From Brachyspira murdochii DSM 12563 (GTDB lineage Bacteria; Spirochaetota; Brachyspiria; Brachyspirales; Brachyspiraceae), in the NCBI RefSeq assembly GCF_000092845.1, contig NC_014150.1:930001-994000 (forward strand): a DNA stretch of 64,000 nucleotides, read 5' to 3'. The notes below the pieces were generated by a model that saw only the letters and a list, made by a program, of their open reading frames with translations, was not told where the DNA came from and ran no database searches. The position numbers and the translations under genes are program-made. This document shows positions 54,966 through 63,448 of the stretch, one piece after another. Numbering within the stretch: the first letter of the stretch is position 1; each line of letters starts with the position of its first letter.

Positions 54966-55706
54966 ATGAAAAAAAAACTAGAATTACAAAGTACAACATT
55001 ATGGGACTATCCCTCCCAGCAATATTTAAAAAGCGAAGAAGAAAAACATAAACACTATATAGGTGCCACTCCTTCATATATAATATGGAATCTTCTAAAC
55101 AGATACACAAAAGAAAAAGACCTAGTAGTAGACCCAATGGCGGGAAGCGGTACAACTATTGATGTAGCCCGAGAATTAAACAGACGTGCCCTAGGATATG
55201 ATATAAATCCAAAAGCATTGCAGAGAAAGGATATTTTTAAAGCTGATGCCAGAAAAATACCTATAGAAGATGAAAAAGCTGATTTTGTGTTTATAGATCC
55301 GCCATATAGTACGCATATAAATTATTCAGATGAAAAAAACTGTATAGGAAAATTAACTGCAAAAGAAAATGAATATTATGAGGCTATGGAAAAAGTTATA
55401 AGTGAAATATTTAGAATAATGAGAAAAGACAGATACATGGCTTTATATGTTTCTGATTCCTATGAAAAAGGATTTCCATTTATGCCTATAGGATTTAAAT
55501 TATTTGAAATTATGAGTAAATACTTTATGCCTATAGATATAGTGTCTGTTGTACGCCATAATAAAACTTTAAATAAAGGAAATTATCATATAGCTGCTAT
55601 AGAAAACAATTTTTATTTAAGAGGTTTTAATTATCTTTTTATAATGTATAAAAAAGGAAATAAAACTATAGATAATAACGGAAAAGTTCATTTAAGAAAT
55701 TTATAA
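54966..55706 (+). CDS. DNA (N4/N6) methyltransferase, orphan
   Basis: 246 residues. The start LQSTTLWDYPSQQY, then SAM-binding DPMAGSGTT at 56-64 and the catalytic DPPY at 111-114, with a YDINPKAL acidic loop between, identify an amino-methyltransferase with motif I before motif IV. Target base and site are unknown. It has no nuclease or specificity neighbour, so it is probably a regulatory or housekeeping methylase; an RNA target cannot be ruled out. No strong ribosome site is seen; a TATAAT at 54944-54949 lies 17 bases before the ATG. Confidence 0.82.
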   Translation: MKKKLELQSTTLWDYPSQQYLKSEEEKHKHYIGATPSYIIWNLLNRYTKEKDLVVDPMAGSGTTIDVARELNRRALGYDINPKALQRKDIFKADARKIPIEDEKADFVFIDPPYSTHINYSDEKNCIGKLTAKENEYYEAMEKVISEIFRIMRKDRYMALYVSDSYEKGFPFMPIGFKLFEIMSKYFMPIDIVSVVRHNKTLNKGNYHIAAIENNFYLRGFNYLFIMYKKGNKTIDNNGKVHLRNL

Positions 55707-55773
55707 AGTTTTAAAAGTACTTAACTCACAATTTTTTTAAACTCTTTTTGATTTAATAATTAAATTATAAATA

Positions 55774-55804
55774 AAAAAGCAGGACTTATTATGCCCTGCT
55801 TTTT
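55774..55804. terminator. Terminator between the methyltransferase and the FlcA-like gene
   Basis: AAAAAGCAGG pairs with CCTGCTTTTT around an 11-base loop; works on both strands by symmetry. Confidence 0.88.
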
Positions 55805-55834
55805 ATTTATGCAAACCTTTACTATTATCTTAAA

Positions 55835-58800
55835 TTATTTTATATAATACATGTCTTTAGGTATATAATCATCTATAATAACTGATTCTTTTAAATTTCT
55901 TCTAGCCTGCATAGACATAATATTATATGTAGCAGCCCCTATATTTTGATCATCAACTAATATAGTTCTTTTTTCTGCTCTTTCCAAATCTATATTAGAA
56001 GTTCTAATCTGGTCAAAATATTCGCTTGCCAAAACAAAATGTTTAAATGCTTCCTGTTCATTTACTACAGTATTTGCAGCAGCCGCATTATAAGCGTAAG
56101 AAACACCTATATTATTATAAAGGCTAGCCAAATAACTTATAAGTATAAAATCTCTCTCTGTACGCATTTCCAATCTTCCCAAACTGTTGCGTTTAGATAG
56201 TACCTGACTTAAAGCATTTCTATAAAAACCATTAGCCAAATTAGCCCTATCCAAATGTAAAAGCGAATTACCTAAAGCATAAGATACTACACTATTGCTA
56301 GGGTTTTTCTGGAATAATGCATTAAATCCTTCAAAAGCACTATCATATTCTCCGTCTGCATAATATATCCAAGATAAATTATAAAGCAGCTGATCACTTC
56401 TAAGGTTTGGAGCTAAATTATCATAAGCCATCTGATAATACTGTTTGGCTTTAGCATAATCTTTATCTTTATAGAAGTAAACATTACCCAAATTATAATT
56501 AGCATCTGGATATACTTCATTAATAGCAAGTGCCTCATTAAAGTTTCTTACAGCATTTCCATATTCGCCCAAATTATAATATATCTGACCTAACATATTA
56601 TAAACATACTCTTTGCCCTTATTAAAAGGATTAGACTCATATAAAGGCAATGCTGCTGTATTAAGAAGTTCCATAGCTCTGTCATAATGTTTTAATCTTG
56701 TCTCATAATCTGCATATCCAACTATAGATTCCAAATTATTAGGATAAGCAGCTAAAAGTTTTTCAAACAATACTCTTGAGCCGTAGAAATCATCTTTATC
56801 AAGCAAGTACTGAGCCAATTTAGGATAAACTTCATCATCTATATATCCAGGTTTTAAAAGCTCTATATGATTTTGTAAAGCTTTTACATGCTCATAATTA
56901 TCCTGATATATCTTTATAAGCATAGCTCTTTTTCTAGGGACAACTCCGTCTCCAAAGAAAGTAACCATATCAATATAATTAGTATAAGCTATATCGTAAT
57001 ACTGAGGCTCTAACATATTTCTAGCTCTGCTTATCATAAGAAGACCGCGTTCATCGTATATAGTTTCTTTTTCTTTCTTCTTACCTGTATAAGCAAGCAT
57101 ATCCTCATATAATTGTTCGCCCAATACATAGTCTTCTTCTGATAATTCCTTTTCACCTTTCTTTCTATAATAGTAACCAAATGTTATTCTAGTTTCAAAA
57201 TCTCTAGGCTTAATATTTAAAGCACCTTGTATTTTACTGAAAGCATTATTAAAAGTTTCTCTGTCAATATAGGCTCTGGCATATTTATTATACCATTTTA
57301 TTTGTTTAGGCTTAAGTCTCTCGCCCTCAGCAAAATTACGCTCTGCTTCTTCATAAGCTCCATTTGATATACTTACAAGTCCTTGTTTATAATATTTATT
57401 TGCCATTACTGGTTTATAAATAAATTGGAAAGAAAGTATTACCAAAGCAACAAAAAGTACTAAAAATACTGCTGCAACTCTTATTATTTGTCCATAATCT
57501 TTTAATGAATTTGGTATAGGTATAAGGTCTATTACATTTTTTCTGCCCTCTTCTTTTATTCCCAAACCTAATTCTTTATTTAAAAGTTCTGTAATAGCTT
57601 CGCTGGTTTCGCCTCTCTCTAAAGCATTGAGCAAGGTTTCCATTGAATCTTTATCTATTTTTTCATTAAGTATAGTATCTAAAACATGATATTGTGTAAG
57701 AGGAGAAAGATTTTTAATAGCATTTAAAACTTTATCTTTATCTATATCTTTATCAACATCATCATATTTTGAAGCAGGTAAATTATCAGCAGTTTCAGGA
57801 GCTGGAAGAGATGTACCTCCTTCAACTATATTAGAAACAGCATTATTTGAAGGTTTTTCTTCATCGTCTAAATTATCTAAATTCAAATCATCATCTGAAG
57901 GCTCTTCTTCTTTCTTATCTTCATCTGATAATTCTGATGCTTTTTCTTCTTCCTCATCATCTAATGATAAATTATCTAAATCCAAATCATCATCTGAAGG
58001 CTCTTCTTCTTTTTTATCTTCGTCTGATAATTCTGATGCTTTTTCTTCTTCCTCATCATCTAATGATAAATTATCTAAATCCAAATCATCATCTGAAGGC
58101 TCTTCTTCTTTTTTATCTTCATCTGATAATTCTGATGCTTTTTCTTCTTCCTCATCATCTAATGATAAATTATCTAAATTCAAATCATCATCTGAAGGCT
58201 CTTCTTCTTTTTTATCTTCATCTGATAATTCTGATGCTTTTTCTTCTTCCTCATCATCTAATGATAAATTATTCAAATCCAAATCATCATCTGAAGGCTC
58301 TTCTTCTTTCTTATCTTCGTCTGATAATTCTGATGCTTTTTCTTCTTCCTCATCATCTAATGATAAATTATTCAAATCCAAATCATCATCTGAAGGCTCT
58401 TCTTCTTTCTTATCTTCATCTGATGATTCTGATGCTTTTTCTTCTTCCTCATCATCTAGTGATAAATTATTCAAATCCAAATCATCATCTGAAGGCTCTT
58501 CTTCTTTCTTATCTTCGTCTGATGATTCTGATGCTTTTTCTTCTTCCTCATCATCTAATGATGAATTATTCAAATCCAAATCATCATCTAATGTTTCCTC
58601 GGTTTCTTCTTTATCTAAATTATCATCATCTAAAATATTCTCTAAATTATCAAGTTCATTTAAATCATCATCTTCTAATATATCATCTAAACTATCAGAT
58701 ATATCATCAATACCAATATCATTTTCTTTATCATCATTCTCTAATGCTTCATCTTGATACTCATCATCTACATTAGGTAATGTATCTGGCAAAGGAAGAT

Positions 58801-59935
58801 CATCATTTAATACAGGTAATTTATCAGCTTTTATATCATTTTTAACAGAATCTGCTTCATTAATATCTTTTGCAATTTTATCTTCCAATTCTTTATCTTC
58901 AGGCAAGCCTAAATCATCGTCATCAGGCAATACATTATCATCTAAATCTTCTGGCAAGCCTAAATCATCATCAGGCAATACATTATCATCTAAATCTTCT
59001 GGCAAGCCTAAATCATCATCATCTGTTGGTAAGGCATTGTCTGCTAAATCTTCTGGCAGACCTAAATCATCATCATCTGTTGGTAAGGCATTGTCTGCTA
59101 AATCTTCTGGTAAGTCCAAATTATCTACATCAGCTGACAATTTATCATCGCTTTCTGGCAAGTCCAAATTATCTACATCAGCTGACAATTTATCATCGCT
59201 TTCTGGCAAGTCCAAATTATCCACATCGGCTGACAATTTATCATCGCTTTCTGGCAAGTCCAAATTATCCACATCGGCTGACAATTTATCATCGCTTTCT
59301 GGCAAGTCCAAATTATCCACATCGGCTGACAATTTATCATCACTTTCTGGCAAGTCCAAATTATCCACATCGGCTGACAATTTATCATCACTTTCTGGCA
59401 AGTCCAAATTATCCACATCGGCTGACAATTTATCATCACTTTCTGGCAAGTCCAAATTATCTACATCAGCTGACAATTTATCATCGCTTTCTGGCAAGTC
59501 CAAATTATCCACATCAGCTGACAATTTATCATTTTCTGCATTACCCAAATCTTCAGGTAAGCCTAAATCATCTGTATTGTTTAACGATTTATCATCATCT
59601 TTTGGATTATCATATAAATCCAAATCTTCCAAAGCACCCAAATCATTTAATGAATCATCATCTCCATATAGATCATCAGGTAAATCTAAATCATCAGAAG
59701 ACTTATTATCCTCCTGCACTATCTCATCATCAGGCAAATCTAAACTATCCAAATCATCAATAGAAGGCAAACCATTATCTTCTGACGGTATAGAACTTGC
59801 CATATGTTCATCTGTAAAAACTGACTTAAAACGGTCATAGTCCTCTTGTGATATTTCTTTTGGTAATGCTTTATTTCCTATTAAAAAAGCAATACTTCCT
59901 AGTCTTTCTAAATCTTCTATTTTAGGCATATTCAA
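55835..59935 (-). CDS. flcA: Acidic-repeat TPR protein, probable periplasmic flagellar collar protein FlcA
   Basis: 1366 residues in three parts. Residues 1-125 begin MPKIEDLERLGSIAFLIGNK and turn acidic. Residues about 130-700 are acidic tandem repeats: nine 16-residue units (DDKLSADVDNLDLPES), several DxALPTDDDDLGLPE units and seven 33-residue units (EDKKEEEPSDDD...). One membrane helix lies at about 818-840, followed by a large TPR domain (about 845-1366) with a NNIGVSYAYN stretch near the end. The start, membrane helix and TPR order match spirochaete FlcA, a collar scaffold for periplasmic flagella. The repeats make it longer than Borrelia FlcA. The FlcA call is inference; a general TPR scaffold is the alternative. 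Confidence 0.65.
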   Translation of the reverse strand: MNMPKIEDLERLGSIAFLIGNKALPKEISQEDYDRFKSVFTDEHMASSIPSEDNGLPSIDDLDSLDLPDDEIVQEDNKSSDDLDLPDDLYGDDDSLNDLGALEDLDLYDNPKDDDKSLNNTDDLGLPEDLGNAENDKLSADVDNLDLPESDDKLSADVDNLDLPESDDKLSADVDNLDLPESDDKLSADVDNLDLPESDDKLSADVDNLDLPESDDKLSADVDNLDLPESDDKLSADVDNLDLPESDDKLSADVDNLDLPESDDKLSADVDNLDLPEDLADNALPTDDDDLGLPEDLADNALPTDDDDLGLPEDLDDNVLPDDDLGLPEDLDDNVLPDDDDLGLPEDKELEDKIAKDINEADSVKNDIKADKLPVLNDDLPLPDTLPNVDDEYQDEALENDDKENDIGIDDISDSLDDILEDDDLNELDNLENILDDDNLDKEETEETLDDDLDLNNSSLDDEEEEKASESSDEDKKEEEPSDDDLDLNNLSLDDEEEEKASESSDEDKKEEEPSDDDLDLNNLSLDDEEEEKASELSDEDKKEEEPSDDDLDLNNLSLDDEEEEKASELSDEDKKEEEPSDDDLNLDNLSLDDEEEEKASELSDEDKKEEEPSDDDLDLDNLSLDDEEEEKASELSDEDKKEEEPSDDDLDLDNLSLDDEEEEKASELSDEDKKEEEPSDDDLNLDNLDDEEKPSNNAVSNIVEGGTSLPAPETADNLPASKYDDVDKDIDKDKVLNAIKNLSPLTQYHVLDTILNEKIDKDSMETLLNALERGETSEAITELLNKELGLGIKEEGRKNVIDLIPIPNSLKDYGQIIRVAAVFLVLFVALVILSFQFIYKPVMANKYYKQGLVSISNGAYEEAERNFAEGERLKPKQIKWYNKYARAYIDRETFNNAFSKIQGALNIKPRDFETRITFGYYYRKKGEKELSEEDYVLGEQLYEDMLAYTGKKKEKETIYDERGLLMISRARNMLEPQYYDIAYTNYIDMVTFFGDGVVPRKRAMLIKIYQDNYEHVKALQNHIELLKPGYIDDEVYPKLAQYLLDKDDFYGSRVLFEKLLAAYPNNLESIVGYADYETRLKHYDRAMELLNTAALPLYESNPFNKGKEYVYNMLGQIYYNLGEYGNAVRNFNEALAINEVYPDANYNLGNVYFYKDKDYAKAKQYYQMAYDNLAPNLRSDQLLYNLSWIYYADGEYDSAFEGFNALFQKNPSNSVVSYALGNSLLHLDRANLANGFYRNALSQVLSKRNSLGRLEMRTERDFILISYLASLYNNIGVSYAYNAAAANTVVNEQEAFKHFVLASEYFDQIRTSNIDLERAEKRTILVDDQNIGAATYNIMSMQARRNLKESVIIDDYIPKDMYYIK
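57850..58590 (-). repeat. Coding minisatellite, 99-base period
   Basis: Seven units of about 99 bases within the FlcA-like gene (protein residues about 450-695), each coding an acidic 33-residue block. Units differ by a few, mostly synonymous, bases. Confidence 0.9.
59107..59533 (-). repeat. Coding minisatellite, 48-base period
   Basis: Nine near-identical 48-base units (protein residues about 134-276), differing at only a few sites such as T/C in ATCYACATC and A/G in CATCRCTTTC. Confidence 0.92.
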
Positions 59936-60034
59936 TCATCTAATATAAATTTTTTAGTTAACATATTAATTATATTAAAGCTATAAAAATATGTCAACTA
60001 AATTATCGGATAATAATAAAATCACAATAGCATA

Positions 60035-60457
60035 TTATTTAGAAGAAATTTCTATTTGTTTTTTTAATTTGTCAATTTTTTCATTATTTCTCCTAGCCTC
60101 TTCGGCATTGATAACCATTTGCTTAGATAATCTGTTTATTTCTTCATTTAACAGTACTGTATCTATATCCTTTGGATACAAAGCCTGCTCTACTAATATA
60201 CCAATAACATTATTAGTAACTTCAGCTATACCGTCTTCTACATACATATTAATGAGCTTATTATCTTCACTATATACTCTAAGCTCCCCATAACCTATAC
60301 GTACAATATATGGACAATGATCCAAATATATAGAAACATATCCATTACTAGAAGGTATTTCTACATGATCTATACGCATAGACCTCAATATTGGAGCATT
60401 TCTAGTGATTACAGAACAAGTTAATGCCTTTTTATTTTTTTTAGTAGCAACTGCCAT
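60035..60457 (-). CDS. atpC: F-type ATP synthase epsilon subunit-like protein
   Basis: 140 residues from the ATG at 60457; a GTG four codons earlier is the alternative. The N-terminal beta-sandwich is recognisable: LTCSVITRNAPILRSMRIDHVEIPS, a GYVSIYLDHCPYIV loop like the family's G-x-GxxPxHxP, then IGYGELRVYSEDNKLINMYVEDGIAEV. The C-terminus is a helical pair. No other ATP synthase gene is nearby, so this is an orphan of the cluster. Identification rests on fold-level similarity. Confidence 0.75.
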   Translation of the reverse strand: MAVATKKNKKALTCSVITRNAPILRSMRIDHVEIPSSNGYVSIYLDHCPYIVRIGYGELRVYSEDNKLINMYVEDGIAEVTNNVIGILVEQALYPKDIDTVLLNEEINRLSKQMVINAEEARRNNEKIDKLKKQIEISSK

Positions 60458-60473
60458 ATTCAAACTCACAAAA

Positions 60474-60779
60474 TTAAATTATATTCTTATATTTTAAAAT
60501 AAAAATAATAAATATCAATGATAATACAAGTAAAACAAGCAATATTATTGAAACAAAAAATAAAAAACGTACAACTATCTTTAATGAATTAATCTCTGAA
60601 TAAACAGACTGAAACTCTTTTCCTACTTTAGCCTCTATTTTTTCAGTTATCTCTTTTTCACGTTCATCTATCTTATCATACAATTTTTTAGCCTTACTTT
60701 CCATAGCCGTGTTTTTTACGATATCGCCTACCATGTTGGCTGAAGAAAGAACAGTTAATACAATATTAAGCCAATTCAT
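60474..60779 (-). CDS. Small C-tail-anchored membrane protein
   Basis: 101 residues: a short N-terminal hydrophobic stretch, a helical charged middle (KAKKLYDKIDEREKEITEKIEAK) and a C-terminal membrane helix of about 25 residues (VRFLFFVSIILLVLLVLSLI). AAGAGGT lies before the ATG. It lies 16 bases upstream of the atpC-like start, so both may be on one transcript. Unknown family. Confidence 0.75.
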   Translation of the reverse strand: MNWLNIVLTVLSSANMVGDIVKNTAMESKAKKLYDKIDEREKEITEKIEAKVGKEFQSVYSEINSLKIVVRFLFFVSIILLVLLVLSLIFIIFILKYKNII

Positions 60780-60809
60780 AATTACCTCTTTTTTTTAGTA
60801 TATAAAAAA

Positions 60810-61223
60810 TTACTTGCCTTTAGACATTATTTCATATAAATAATCATCTGGTTTTACTATATCTCCGCTTTTTTTATTTACAAATGGGTGAAGAGTATAG
60901 CCCGTGCTGTATAGTATATCATTTTCTTTGCTTCTTATCTCATATTTTAATTTTAATGACGCATTTCTTAATTTATCTACACTTGTATGAACAACTATAA
61001 CATCATCATACTTTATAGAAATCTTATAATCTACAAATGCCTCTTTTACTGGAAGCATTACATTATACTTTTCTTCCATATCTTTATATGAAATACCAAG
61101 TTCGCGTAAAAGTTCCGTTCTTCCTATTTCAAAATATCTTAAATAATTAGAATGATAAACCACTCCCATTTGGTCTGTATCAGCATATATCACTCTTATT
61201 TCTGTTTTATTAACGTGAGCCAT
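60810..61223 (-). CDS. YbgC/FcbC-type acyl-CoA thioesterase (4HBT fold)
   Basis: 137 residues with a hotdog fold. The start IRVIYADTDQMGVVYHSNYLRYFEIGR holds the family's catalytic Asp (DTDQMGVVYH), followed by a FVDYKISIKYDD strand. It hydrolyses short acyl-CoA or hydroxybenzoyl-type thioesters; in other bacteria YbgC works with Tol-Pal, but no tol genes are here. TAGGAG lies before the ATG. First gene of a minus-strand cluster that continues with the small membrane protein and the atpC-like gene. Confidence 0.9.
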   Translation of the reverse strand: MAHVNKTEIRVIYADTDQMGVVYHSNYLRYFEIGRTELLRELGISYKDMEEKYNVMLPVKEAFVDYKISIKYDDVIVVHTSVDKLRNASLKLKYEIRSKENDILYSTGYTLHPFVNKKSGDIVKPDDYLYEIMSKGK

Positions 61224-61375
61224 AAAATAACTCCTAATAATTGATAAATATTGCCTAATATTATAACATATAATAACTTATATACAAATTTATATTTTGT
61301 AAATATACTCAAATTATTTAAATCACAATTATAATACATGCATTATAATTTATATATAAAAATAATGCTTTTTTG

Positions 61376-61403
61376 TTGATATTATATCAATTTTGTATAT
61401 AAT
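61376..61403 (+). promoter_or_regulatory. Promoter of coaD
   Basis: TTGATA (61376-61381), 16-base spacer, TATAAT (61398-61403). The ATG at 61412 is only 8 bases past the -10, so the coaD mRNA is predicted to be leaderless or nearly so; no Shine-Dalgarno is visible. Confidence 0.75.
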
Positions 61404-61411
61404 TTATTAGT

Positions 61412-61897
61412 ATGAAAAATGGAAAAGTAATATTTCCGGGTACTTTTGACCCTTTCACATTAGGACATCTCGATGTTCTTTACAGACTTGCTGATATATT
61501 TGAAAAAGTTTATATATCTGTAGCTGTTAATTTAGAGAAATCTCCTACTTTCACTATAGAAGAAAGAATGAATATGATTAAAAAAGTAGTAGGTGATAAC
61601 AATACTATAGAAATAGTATCAATATCCGGACTTGTTACAGAATATATGAAACAAAATGATATAAAAGTATTAGCAAGAGGCATAAGAGACAGTGAAGATT
61701 TATATTATGAGTTAAAAATGTCAAGAATGAATAAATTATTATATCCGGAAATGGACACCATATTTTTACATACATCAGAACATTATTCTTATGTAAGTTC
61801 TTCTTTAATAAAACAAATATTAAAATTTAACGGACCTATAGAAGGATTAGTACCTGAAATTTTAGTTGAAGATATAAAAGCTAAATTTATAAAATAA
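61412..61897 (+). CDS. coaD: Phosphopantetheine adenylyltransferase
   Basis: 161 residues. It makes dephospho-CoA from 4'-phosphopantetheine and ATP. The nucleotidyltransferase motif [15 protein letters not shown] (T17-x-G-H20) is at the start, with [14 protein letters not shown] near 90 and the [17 protein letters not shown] site near 125. Full length. Transcription from the adjacent promoter should start almost at the start codon. Confidence 0.96.
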   Translation: MKNGKVIFPGTFDPFTLGHLDVLYRLADIFEKVYISVAVNLEKSPTFTIEERMNMIKKVVGDNNTIEIVSISGLVTEYMKQNDIKVLARGIRDSEDLYYELKMSRMNKLLYPEMDTIFLHTSEHYSYVSSSLIKQILKFNGPIEGLVPEILVEDIKAKFIK

Positions 61898-62123
61898 TAA
61901 TGTATGTTTATATATTACGTTTTATTTATATGAATAAACTCTATTGATATTATATTAATTTTATATATAATCACTTCTAACAAAAAACATTTATTTTTTA
62001 CATGTTATAATATTATAAGATTTTAATATAGATTTAACTGTAAAAAACTATATTGTTTACAGTATAAATAAATAGTATAATTAAAATTATAAAACATAAA
62101 TTATAAAAAATAAAGATTGGAAT

Positions 62124-63431
62124 ATGAAAAACTTTTATTTAGAAAATTACGGCTGCCAAATGAATAAGGCAGATTCAAACAGTTTAATTAATTCACTCAT
62201 GCAGGAAGGTTTTATACAAACAGAAAATTATGAAAATGCTGATAATATAATAATAAATACATGCAGTGTAAGAGCACATGCTGAAGAGAGAGTATTTTCA
62301 AGAGTAAAACTATTTAATGCAAATAGAAAAAAGAATAAAAAAGACACAAAAATAATAATTATGGGCTGTATGGCTCAAACTTCAAAAGAAAAATTGGAAA
62401 GTCTTGGGGTTAATAAAATATTTGATGTATATAACGAAGTAAATATAATAGATTATCTTAAAGACGAAGAAGTTTTTGTAAGGAAGTTTAATGATAATTA
62501 CATATTTAATAAGTCATACGTAGATGAAGATAAGCCGCATAAGGCATTTATACCTATATCGCATGGCTGTAATAATTGGTGCACATACTGTATAGTACCT
62601 CATACACGCGGTAAAATGGTAAGCAGAAAATCATACGAAATTATAGAAGAATTAAAAAGATTAATAGACGACGGAGCTAAAGAGATAACCCTTTTAGGGC
62701 AGAATGTTAATTCATACGGGCTTGACATTGATAATGAGATTAATTTTACAGAATTATTATACAAAATTGATAAAGTTATTGATGAAAAAAGTAAAAATAA
62801 AGTGTGGATAAGATTTTTAACTTCTCACCCGAAAGATTTTGATAAGGATTTAGCTGATGCTATATGGAATCTAAACAGTTTATGCAAGCATATACATTTA
62901 CCTTTTCAAAGCGGTTCAGACAGAATATTAAAACTTATGAATAGAAAATATACAAAGGAAGAATATTTAACAAAAGTATCATATTTAAGAGATTATGCTA
63001 AAGATTTCCCTATTTCTACAGATGTAATAGTAGGTTATGCCGATGAAACAGAAGATGAATATAATGAAACATTAGAACTACTTGAAAGTATAGGTTTTGA
63101 AGAAGCATATTTATATAAATATTCTGAAAGAGAAGGCTCTATAGCATACAAGAAAAGAGTAGAATATGATAAAGCATCAGGGGCAAGAAGACTCACAAAA
63201 TTAGTAAATTATCAAAGAGAATTGGCTCAAAAACTATTAGCTAATCAGGTTGGTAAAAAAACTTCTGTTATGATAGATGATACAGCAAAAGATAATATGC
63301 ATTATTTATGCAGGAGTAAAGAAAACAGGATAATACTCATAAAAAAAGAAAAAGAACTTAATATGGGTGATATTTTTAATGCGGAAGTTGCCGAAATAAA
63401 AAGCCATACACTAATAGGAAAATTTATTTAA
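62124..63431 (+). CDS. miaB: tRNA-2-methylthio-N6-dimethylallyladenosine synthase
   Basis: 435 residues. A radical-SAM methylthiotransferase that acts on i6A37 in tRNA. The N-terminal domain holds the cysteines YGCQMN, NTCSVR and MGCMAQ for the auxiliary cluster. The radical-SAM triad is in HGCNNWCTYCIVPHTRG, and a C-terminal TRAM domain ends the chain (MGDIFNAEVAEIKSHTLIGKF). It is followed 18 bases later by a PPTase gene. MiaB is distinguished from MtaB and RimO by the YGCQMN start. Confidence 0.95.
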   Translation: MKNFYLENYGCQMNKADSNSLINSLMQEGFIQTENYENADNIIINTCSVRAHAEERVFSRVKLFNANRKKNKKDTKIIIMGCMAQTSKEKLESLGVNKIFDVYNEVNIIDYLKDEEVFVRKFNDNYIFNKSYVDEDKPHKAFIPISHGCNNWCTYCIVPHTRGKMVSRKSYEIIEELKRLIDDGAKEITLLGQNVNSYGLDIDNEINFTELLYKIDKVIDEKSKNKVWIRFLTSHPKDFDKDLADAIWNLNSLCKHIHLPFQSGSDRILKLMNRKYTKEEYLTKVSYLRDYAKDFPISTDVIVGYADETEDEYNETLELLESIGFEEAYLYKYSEREGSIAYKKRVEYDKASGARRLTKLVNYQRELAQKLLANQVGKKTSVMIDDTAKDNMHYLCRSKENRIILIKKEKELNMGDIFNAEVAEIKSHTLIGKFI

Positions 63432-63448
63432 ATTATAAGGTTAATTTT

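Noticed and set aside
59107-59533. CRISPR-like array of 48-base units
   Set aside because: The units abut without unique spacers and code in frame for a protein repeat; no cas genes are present.
57847-59840. Long plus-strand reading frames of about 270-310 codons over the acidic repeats
   Set aside because: They are shadows of the repeat periodicity of the minus-strand gene; products are low-complexity His/Leu/Tyr or Ser/Lys repeats and no ribosome site fits.
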